This document shows, piece by piece, positions 7,445-12,123 of a stretch of DNA of 12,123 nt (positions are counted from its first letter, which is position 1; every line of letters starts with the position of its first letter). The position numbers and the translations under genes are program-made. Below the pieces are notes generated by a model. The model had not been told where the DNA came from. It did no database searches and was given only the letters and a program-made list of their open reading frames with translations. This DNA comes from Desulfobacterales bacterium (GTDB lineage: Bacteria; Desulfobacterota; Desulfobacteria; Desulfobacterales; UBA11574): NCBI GenBank assembly GCA_030145595.1, contig JAQYVG010000086.1, positions 1-12,123 of the forward strand, read 5' to 3'.

Positions 7445-7882
7445 TTAGGGTATATTGTTTACATGATCAACAAATGTTGAGTTTATGATTTTAAGGATTT
7501 GTTCCTTGGAGTAAAGTTTCCCGGAACCTATTCCCGGGCATGCCTTTGATACTTGCCGCCATTTTTTCCAAGAACGTAAGTTTTCGAACCAGAATGGAAA
7601 CGTTCGGCACTGGCCGGGGCGAACCGGATAGATAGTGCATCCGTCTTGATAAAAATAACATTGGCCGTCTGCATGTTCTTTGATACCGTACTCTCCTTTG
7701 ATCGTATACAAATATTTTTCGATGAAGCTTAAAACTCCCTCTGATAGATATCGTGCAATGCTTTCGACTTCATCATGATAGACATGCACGATTCCCGGAT
7801 CTCCCGTACAGCAGGCGCCGCATTGCCAGCATTCAAATAAAATTCCTGGATCAAAAAAATAGGATCGATGTCTTATCGTCAT
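7445..7882 (-). CDS. YkgJ-type cysteine cluster protein
   Basis: A 145-residue member of the YkgJ (CxxCxxCC, former UPF0153) family, thought to bind a metal or Fe-S cluster; the biochemical role is unknown. The signature CWQCGACC spans residues 18-25, with further cysteines at 75, 82, 92 and 115, including the family block GCTIYPVRPGQCRTFPFW (81-98). It is first in a two-gene operon with the coiled-coil gene. The chosen ATG at 7882 lies inside a tandem heptamer (AATGACG/C) and has no clear ribosome site, so the exact start is uncertain, but the cysteine signature is so close to it that little shortening is possible. It is divergent from the cupin/YihY operon. Confidence 0.92.
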   Translation of the reverse strand: MTIRHRSYFFDPGILFECWQCGACCTGDPGIVHVYHDEVESIARYLSEGVLSFIEKYLYTIKGEYGIKEHADGQCYFYQDGCTIYPVRPGQCRTFPFWFENLRSWKKWRQVSKACPGIGSGKLYSKEQILKIINSTFVDHVNNIP

Positions 7883-7897
7883 TGGTCATTCGTCATT
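7877..7897. repeat. 3 x 7-bp tandem repeat at the ykgJ-type start codon
   Basis: On the minus strand the heptamers AATGACG, AATGACC and AATGACG follow each other without a gap. Each contains an ATG, placed in three different frames; the one nearest the gene is the predicted start codon. Confidence 0.75.
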
Positions 7898-7966
7898 GGC
7901 AAAATAAAGACCGCTATGCTTGAAGAGCGCTTCGCTTGATGGGAATATTTTTTTTATCAACACCCC

Positions 7967-8003
7967 TCAAGGCCGTCAGGCCGCTCCTCAAACAAAGTGC
8001 TCC
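7967..8003 (-). repeat. dispersed repeat, copy B
   Basis: Reverse complement matches copy A (4767-4803) at 33 of 37 bases. A related GAGCGCTTCGCTT module sits nearby at 7925-7937. In this copy GAGGAGC appears twice (near 7985 and 8003 on the minus strand), hinting at a multimeric element. It occupies the 311-base spacer between the divergent ykgJ-type and cupin genes. Confidence 0.65.
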
Positions 8004-8113
8004 TCAAGTGCAACGATCTATGTCCAGTGACCTATAGCACGCGATATGAGCAAGATCAATTGAAGATATATCCGTATTTTTAGGAATAGTTGCCCGGCCA
8101 ACCCTCTTCCTGC

Positions 8114-8142
8114 TTGACATAAGAGCCCAATTTTACTATATA
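8114..8142 (+). promoter_or_regulatory. near-consensus sigma-70 promoter for cupin-yihY operon
   Basis: TTGACA at 8114-8119, exact 17-bp spacer, TATATA at 8137-8142. Predicted start is near 8149, giving a leader of about 45 bases before the cupin ATG at 8194. No obvious operator palindrome overlaps it, so it may be constitutive. Confidence 0.75.
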
Positions 8143-8193
8143 TAAAATCGCGAAATAATTTCATGCATAATAGGTGGGATGAAAGGAGTAACT

Positions 8194-8463
8194 ATGAAAA
8201 TTGAAATTCAACAATTATCGGACAAAGATCTTGAAAGCAGGGGTGTTTCATCCTGGCCGATATGGGAAAAAGAAATTTCCCGCTTCGACTGGCATTACGC
8301 TCAAATGGAAGAATGCTACTTGATAGAAGGACAGGTTGTCGTGGAAACCAAGGACGGAGGAAAAGTTGAATTCGGCCAGGGAGATTTTGTAACGTTTCCT
8401 GAAGGTTTATCCTGTATCTGGGATATCAAGGCACCGGTCAAGAAACATTATAATTTTAAGTAA
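8194..8463 (+). CDS. small cupin-domain protein (DUF861/cupin_3-like)
   Basis: An 89-residue single-domain protein. The ATG at 8194 is favoured over an upstream in-frame ATG at 8179 because GAAAGGAG lies about 6 bases before it. The sequence shows a cupin core: WPIWEKEISRFDW (21-33), EECYLIEGQVVVE (39-51), then GQGDFVTFPEGLSCIWDI (61-78), which matches the DUF861/cupin_3 style. The classic HxH metal ligands of motif 1 are reduced to one His34 plus Glu39/Glu40, and the motif 2 position has Cys74, so metal binding is uncertain. Many such cupins have no known substrate. It is first in a tight operon with the YihY-type gene, which starts 6 bases after its stop. Confidence 0.9.
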   Translation: MKIEIQQLSDKDLESRGVSSWPIWEKEISRFDWHYAQMEECYLIEGQVVVETKDGGKVEFGQGDFVTFPEGLSCIWDIKAPVKKHYNFK

Positions 8464-8469
8464 AATTGC

Positions 8470-9777
8470 ATGCCCTCCAAGGATTCCGACAATCTATTCA
8501 ACTTTATCTTGAAATATTTTCAGGTTTTTCTACAAAAGATCAGCCTGTCGCTACATTTGTTTTTCAGAAATGAGCTCTTTAACCATGCCGGAGCTGCAGC
8601 TTTTTTCTTCATCCTGTCAATTCCACCGGTATTTCTTTTGCTGCTGATCGCCTTTGACCTCTACCTGGTTTCTTATGCAGATGCATCCGTCATATTTTTT
8701 GAGTTTATCAAAAATATTAATGAAAATCTGGATAAGGATCTTTTCGCAAAGATCGGCCTTCTCAACGTGGACACCACCGCCATTGGTATTTTCGGACTCC
8801 TTAATTTGTTGTGGGTCGGACGCGCTATCATAACCTCGATTCAGCGAGGACTTAGAATTATCTTTCCCGCCGCAAAAAAGCGGACTCCGCTGAAAATGAA
8901 TATTGTTTCATTTATCATTCTGTCCATCCTGCTGCTGGCGTCGGTCCTGATTACATTCTTAAGCATCAGTCTCAATTTTGTTCAAACTCTTTTGCCGGAA
9001 AGTGTAATTATTCAAACTTTTTTCCAAGCCCTGCTGCCTGTTTTAAGACATTTTTTTCCTTTTGTGATCATTGCTGTTTTGATTTTTATGGCGTATCGAC
9101 TTGTGCCGCCTGATAAACCGCAAACCACCTCATGCCTGATCAGCGCCACAGGTTGCGCCCTGTCAATTTTCCTGGTTCACTTTCTGTTTGCCAAGTTTTT
9201 CACTGTCACACAATACAGCGTCATTTACGGTGTTCTGGGGTCTCTGATCTTGATGGTGCTCTGGGTCTATTTTTCTTTTTTGCTGTTCTTTTTCTTTGCT
9301 GAATATACGTTTGTTTCTGACAAACTGGACGTCCTTGTATTTGAACAAATGTATCTTTTCCGGTTCAGCCATAGTGTAAAGGAAAAAAAGATCCAAAAAT
9401 TTCTCTTCAATCATCCCCAGCGGATTTTTGAAAAATATGCACGGCGCTATAAGGCCGGAGAAATCCTTTTCCGTGAAGGTGATCAAGGTGCGCATATATA
9501 TTTTGTTGATCAAGGCAGTATTAAAATTTTCCGTAAAATCGGCGGTCATGATCAAGAAATAGCCACTGTTCGGGCCGGGAGGGTTTTTGGCGAAATGGCC
9601 TACCTTTTGAACCAAAGCCGCACCGCAACAGCCATCGCTGCAACAGAATCGATCCTGCTTATCATTATGCCCGATGTTTTTGAAGAACTCCTCCAGGCCA
9701 ACACCATCTTTTCCCGAAACATCATCCAGGTGTTGTGTAATCGCCTTCGCAGAACTCATTTCGCGGAAAGACCCTGA
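8470..9777 (+). CDS. YihY/BrkB-type membrane protein fused to cyclic-nucleotide-binding domain
   Basis: A 435-residue inner-membrane protein. Residues 1-285 are a YihY/virulence-factor BrkB-type domain with about six hydrophobic segments (near 42-66, 104-124, 143-170, 193-211, 221-245, 252-279) and the family hallmarks AAAFFFILSIPPVFLLL and GVLGSLILMVLWVYFS. The family was once misnamed ribonuclease BN; its function is unsettled. After a basic linker, residues about 318-425 form a CRP-type cNMP-binding domain: YKAGEILFREGD (327-338), IYFVDQGSIKIF (343-354) and a phosphate-binding cassette FGEMAYLLNQSRTAT (373-387) that retains the Glu375 and Arg384-Thr385 expected to contact the cyclic phosphate. 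There is no helix-turn-helix, so it is not a transcription factor. The ATG has no good ribosome site and lies 6 bases after the cupin stop, suggesting translational coupling. Binding of cAMP, cGMP or another ligand is inference. Confidence 0.93.
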   Translation: MPSKDSDNLFNFILKYFQVFLQKISLSLHLFFRNELFNHAGAAAFFFILSIPPVFLLLLIAFDLYLVSYADASVIFFEFIKNINENLDKDLFAKIGLLNVDTTAIGIFGLLNLLWVGRAIITSIQRGLRIIFPAAKKRTPLKMNIVSFIILSILLLASVLITFLSISLNFVQTLLPESVIIQTFFQALLPVLRHFFPFVIIAVLIFMAYRLVPPDKPQTTSCLISATGCALSIFLVHFLFAKFFTVTQYSVIYGVLGSLILMVLWVYFSFLLFFFFAEYTFVSDKLDVLVFEQMYLFRFSHSVKEKKIQKFLFNHPQRIFEKYARRYKAGEILFREGDQGAHIYFVDQGSIKIFRKIGGHDQEIATVRAGRVFGEMAYLLNQSRTATAIAATESILLIIMPDVFEELLQANTIFSRNIIQVLCNRLRRTHFAERP

Positions 9778-9812
9778 TAGAAATTGCCAGTTTTTTACCA
9801 TTGAATTTCTTA

Positions 9813-9902
9813 GACAGGATAACCCTCCGGAGGCGGGCAAGCACGATAAACAAGATTATTTTTTTCCTGTTAATCAACAAACTCAAATCCTGTAATCCTG
9901 TC
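9813..9902. repeat. degenerate palindromic ACAGGATT-type repeat
   Basis: GACAGGAT at 9813-9820 and ATCCTGTC at 9895-9902 are perfect inverted ends, extendable to 10 of 11 (TTAGACAGGAT against ATCCTGTCCAA). Inside lie CCTGTTAATC (9866-9875) and two tandem AATCCTGT units (9886-9901). From memory, repeats built of ACAGGATTA / TAATCCTGT units are scattered between genes in many Desulfobacterota; this looks like a decayed copy. It occupies the 266-base spacer after the YihY-type gene, where no convincing gene is seen. Confidence 0.5.
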
Positions 9903-9967
9903 CAAAATGTTTTTCATTTCCCGGGAGATGAGGGTAACTGCACCCAAATCAGCATTGTTATTTTCGG

Positions 9968-9996
9968 TTGCATCGGCTTCCTGTTCGGTATAGAAT
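9968..9996 (+). promoter_or_regulatory. possible promoter for lipoprotein-YchF-like operon
   Basis: TTGCAT at 9968-9973 and TAGAAT at 9991-9996 with a 17-bp spacer; the -10 is good (5 of 6), the -35 weak (3 of 6). The predicted start would be about 40 bases before the lipoprotein ATG. A TATACT at 10001-10006 is an alternative -10 without a good -35. Confidence 0.3.
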
Positions 9997-10043
9997 ATCT
10001 TATACTCAAATGATGGTTTTCAAACTTGCACGCAGGCAATGTA

Positions 10044-10568
10044 ATGAAAAGATTCAATTTAATCGGTCTTCTATTTCTTTTTGTGCTCTTTTACGGCTGC
10101 AGCGCAGCCCCTATCACGGTTGTTTGTGATAGTCCTCAGCAAATTAAAGGCATCAATAACATAGCGGTTTTCCCTTTTGTTTGTAATAGAAGCGAAACCG
10201 GCCGGATTATCGCTGAAGCGCTGGCGGCTAATCTTAACACGTCACGCTTTGCTGTCATTGAACAGGGGCAGTTGCAAACTCTGCTTAAAGCAAACCGGCT
10301 AACACCTGAACAAGTTTCGGAAAATCATCAACTCATTGTCGGCAAACTTAAAGGGGTTGATGCCGTCATTACCGGGGATGCTTCGGTTAGAGCTTTTGGC
10401 GGGTATAGCGAACATGTGGCTGAGACCACCGCCCGGATGATCGATGTTACTACCGGCAAAACTTTACTGGAAGTTACTTTTTTATCTGAAAATGTCAAAA
10501 GTTTAAAAAGTACAACCTCTGCTGACCAGATTGGCAAAAAACTTGCCCAAAAATTTTCATCTTATTAG
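10044..10568 (+). CDS. CsgG/LpoB-like lipoprotein
   Basis: A 174-residue predicted lipoprotein: Lys-Arg N-terminus, hydrophobic stretch (5-17) and lipobox LFYGC with Cys19. The mature domain follows the CsgG/LpoB/TolB-N-like plan: a strand INNIAVFPF (38-45), a helix with AEALAANLNTSRFAVIEQGQLQTLLK (57-82), then GKLKGVDAVITGDASV (100-115), the ARMIDVTTGKTLLEV strand pair (130-144) and a C-terminal helix KKLAQKF. Such proteins sit on the inner face of the outer membrane or in the periplasm and form oligomers or bind other envelope proteins; the partner here is unknown. ATG 10044 is preferred to an upstream TTG at 10026 because it begins the signal peptide directly, though its ribosome site (CAGG) is weak. 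It ends 13 bases before the YchF-like gene, whose AGGAGA ribosome site overlaps its TAG stop, so the two are likely co-transcribed. Confidence 0.82.
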   Translation: MKRFNLIGLLFLFVLFYGCSAAPITVVCDSPQQIKGINNIAVFPFVCNRSETGRIIAEALAANLNTSRFAVIEQGQLQTLLKANRLTPEQVSENHQLIVGKLKGVDAVITGDASVRAFGGYSEHVAETTARMIDVTTGKTLLEVTFLSENVKSLKSTTSADQIGKKLAQKFSSY

Positions 10569-10581
10569 GAGATTCGCAAAG

Positions 10582-11604
10582 ATGAAATTAGGTATCATCG
10601 GCCTTCCCAGCGCAGGTAAATCAACAGTATTTGAAGCTTTAACCCAAACGATTTCCGTGGCTGAAAAAAAGGGTGAAAACCGCATCAACACCATGCAGGT
10701 GCCTGATGAGCGGCTGGCGGCGCTGAGCACCATGTTCGAACCCAAGAAGACCATTTATACCCGGGTTGAATATTTCCTTCCGGGAATGATGGGATCCCTA
10801 AAAGACCAGAAAATCTGGACCCAGGTAAGGGACTGTCATGCCCTGATCCATGTGATCCGCAATTTCAGCGGATATGGTTTTGATGAACCGGTGCCCCTGG
10901 ATGATTTTAAAGCCCTTGACCAGGAACTCATACTGGCTGATTTGGTGGTTATTGAAAAGAGGATGGAACGTATTGAGCAGGATCGCCAACGCGGCAAAAA
11001 AGAATATGCAGAAGAACTGGCACTTTTAAGCCAGTGCCTGAAACACCTTGAGAACGAAATGCCTTTAAGAAAGTTTCCGGAACTTTCCGAGGCGCCCGCG
11101 CTAAAAGGATATGGGTTTGTTTCTGCCAAACCGGTTTTAGTGCTGTTTAACAACGATGACGAAAATGACCGTCTACCGGTCATTGAAAACCTAACCAACA
11201 AAGAAGACTGCATGGTAATAAGAGGCAAACTCGAACACGAACTTGCCCAGATGTCTGCTGAAGAAGCCGAGGATTTTCTCACAGAGTTCAAAATTTCTGC
11301 CTCAGCAACGGATCGGGTCATCCAGCGGTCATTTGAACTGCTGGGACTTATTTCCTTTTTTACCTTTGTTAAGAAAGAGGTGAAAGCCTGGAACGTTAAA
11401 CAGGGTGCTGTCGCCGTCGATGCCGCCGATGTAATTCATTCCGATATGAAAAGAGGATTTATTCGGGCTGAAGTGGCTGCCTACAACGACCTGATGGATG
11501 CCGGCAGCTATCAGGAAGCCAGAAAAAAAGGGACCGTCAGGCTCGAAGGCAAAAAATACACGGTTCAAGACGGAGATGTTATAACCTTCCGCTTTAATGT
11601 ATAA
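10582..11604 (+). CDS. YchF/Ola1-related P-loop protein with DUF933/TGS C-terminus
   Basis: A 340-residue cytosolic protein of the Obg/YchF class. The P-loop GLPSAGKST (7-15) is intact and followed by VPDERLAALSTMFEPKKT, which matches the YchF segment VPDPRLDALAEIVKPQRT. A long charged helical insert (about 108-165) and the C-terminal DUF933/TGS part (about 275-340, AADVIHSDMKRGFIRAEV, then YTVQDGDVITFRF) are typical. Unlike true YchF, the G3 position reads VEYFLPGMMG (62-71) instead of VDIAGL, so the DxxG Asp is lost, and the nucleotide-base motif is FNNDDEN (189-195) instead of the NxxE form. It is somewhat shorter than standard YchF (about 363). It is therefore probably a divergent paralogue rather than the housekeeping redox/ribosome-linked ATPase; nucleotide preference and activity are open. 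The ATG at 10582 has AGGAGA 10 bases upstream. Confidence 0.88.
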   Translation: MKLGIIGLPSAGKSTVFEALTQTISVAEKKGENRINTMQVPDERLAALSTMFEPKKTIYTRVEYFLPGMMGSLKDQKIWTQVRDCHALIHVIRNFSGYGFDEPVPLDDFKALDQELILADLVVIEKRMERIEQDRQRGKKEYAEELALLSQCLKHLENEMPLRKFPELSEAPALKGYGFVSAKPVLVLFNNDDENDRLPVIENLTNKEDCMVIRGKLEHELAQMSAEEAEDFLTEFKISASATDRVIQRSFELLGLISFFTFVKKEVKAWNVKQGAVAVDAADVIHSDMKRGFIRAEVAAYNDLMDAGSYQEARKKGTVRLEGKKYTVQDGDVITFRFNV

Positions 11605-11637
11605 AAATTGTTGTTGTGAATTGTGTCGATATAGAAA

Positions 11638-11679
11638 AGGTATCTCCAAAATTGATGGGGTGTAATTTTTGAGATATCT
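11638..11679 (+). terminator. long hairpin after the YchF-like gene, possible terminator
   Basis: Arms 11638-11653 and 11664-11679 pair over about 15 of 16 positions (one C-T mismatch at 11647/11670, one G-U), with a 10-base loop GATGGGGTGT. It begins 33 bases past the YchF-like stop. The stem is AT-rich and is not followed by a T-run, so termination is only plausible. Confidence 0.4.
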
Positions 11680-12123
11680 GCTACTATCTAACAAATTGTT
11701 ATTTCTTGATAATTGCAAGGTATCACATTCCACTAGTTCAAAATTCAATCTTAGAATTATTGCCAGACAAGGCTAATGCATATAGTCTGCAATCCTGCGA
11801 TTTTCAGGTATTGAAAGATACCACATAACTCTAAACCGCTTTATCAATTTTTGTCTATTCCATCCGTTGTTAGTTCACACTTGAATCCTTTCGTTTCTTT
11901 ATTATTAATCAAACATATAGATTGGCCGCCAAATGCTTAATAAATATTTTTCTACAAAGAGACCGATGTTTACAATATCTGGATGCGTTTCTTTATGCTA
12001 CAAAAACGTTTCATATGTATCACTATTAGATATCTTGCGTTTGATACAACTTTTTAACTATAAAAAATACAGACAGTTATGCTATCATCACTCTGGCATA
12101 ATTCCTGTCTTATAGTTGCAACT
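11680..12123. other. AT-rich stretch without a convincing gene
   Basis: No reading frame here has both a ribosome site and protein-like composition. A promoter-like pair TTGCGT (12035-12040), 18 bp, TATAAA (12059-12064) points right. It is followed by an inverted repeat 12071-12110 (AGACAG-TTATGC against GCATAA-TTC-CTGTCT, three-base bulge, 13-base loop). These may belong to a gene beyond the window edge. Confidence 0.4.

Noticed and set aside
9801..10013. Short reading frame of 70 codons after the YihY-type gene
   Set aside because: It runs through the palindromic repeat, has no ribosome site and overlaps the likely promoter of the next operon.
12094..12109. Possible sigma-54 promoter TGGCATA...CTGT
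   Set aside because: The -12 element lacks the essential GC dinucleotide and it falls inside an inverted repeat that explains the bases.
11933..12115. Short reading frame of 60 codons near the right edge
   Set aside because: No ribosome site, AT-driven composition, and it overlaps promoter-like and hairpin sequences.

Overview
The window looks like a chromosomal segment of a Gram-negative anaerobe of the Desulfobacterota (Desulfobacterales-like). The basis is the tilS-ftsH order, two lipobox proteins, the style of the DUF3568-type lipoprotein, the YkgJ/coiled-coil pair and the YchF-like protein, together with moderate GC content and AT-rich spacers. This placement is inference from protein style; there is no rRNA or other taxonomic marker.

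Left part (1-4410), minus strand: a small DUF3568-type lipoprotein gene overlaps tilS (tRNA-Ile lysidine synthetase), followed by ftsH (membrane AAA+ zinc protease). The tilS-ftsH spacer carries a 15-bp perfect tandem repeat, an extended -10 promoter and a two-tier stem-loop right at the predicted start of the ftsH transcript. FtsH starts at TTG. An inverted repeat after ftsH is a probable terminator.

Middle (4376-6736), plus strand: a strong match to the large, Bacillus-type SRP RNA with an Alu domain (about 254 nt) has its own promoter and is divergent from the lipoprotein-tilS-ftsH cluster. Next come a spacer with a dispersed repeat copy, asnA (ammonia-dependent asparagine synthetase with an N-terminal extension) and an unrecognised 131-residue basic protein.

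Right part (6894-12123): a minus-strand pair encodes a YkgJ-type cysteine-cluster protein and a helical/coiled-coil protein. Divergent from it, a near-consensus promoter (TTGACA, 17 bp, TATATA) drives a small cupin gene and a YihY/BrkB-type membrane protein fused to a C-terminal cyclic-nucleotide-binding domain. Then come a degenerate AATCCTGT-type repeat, a CsgG/LpoB-like lipoprotein, and a YchF-like P-loop protein lacking the usual DxxG motif. The last 519 bases hold no convincing gene, only AT-rich DNA with two hairpins.

Most genes are housekeeping or conserved hypotheticals. There is no CRISPR array, transposase, phage gene or toxin-antitoxin pair. The items most worth a second look are the YihY-cNMP fusion, the YchF-like protein with altered G motifs, the ftsH promoter/leader architecture and the dispersed repeats shared by two spacers.
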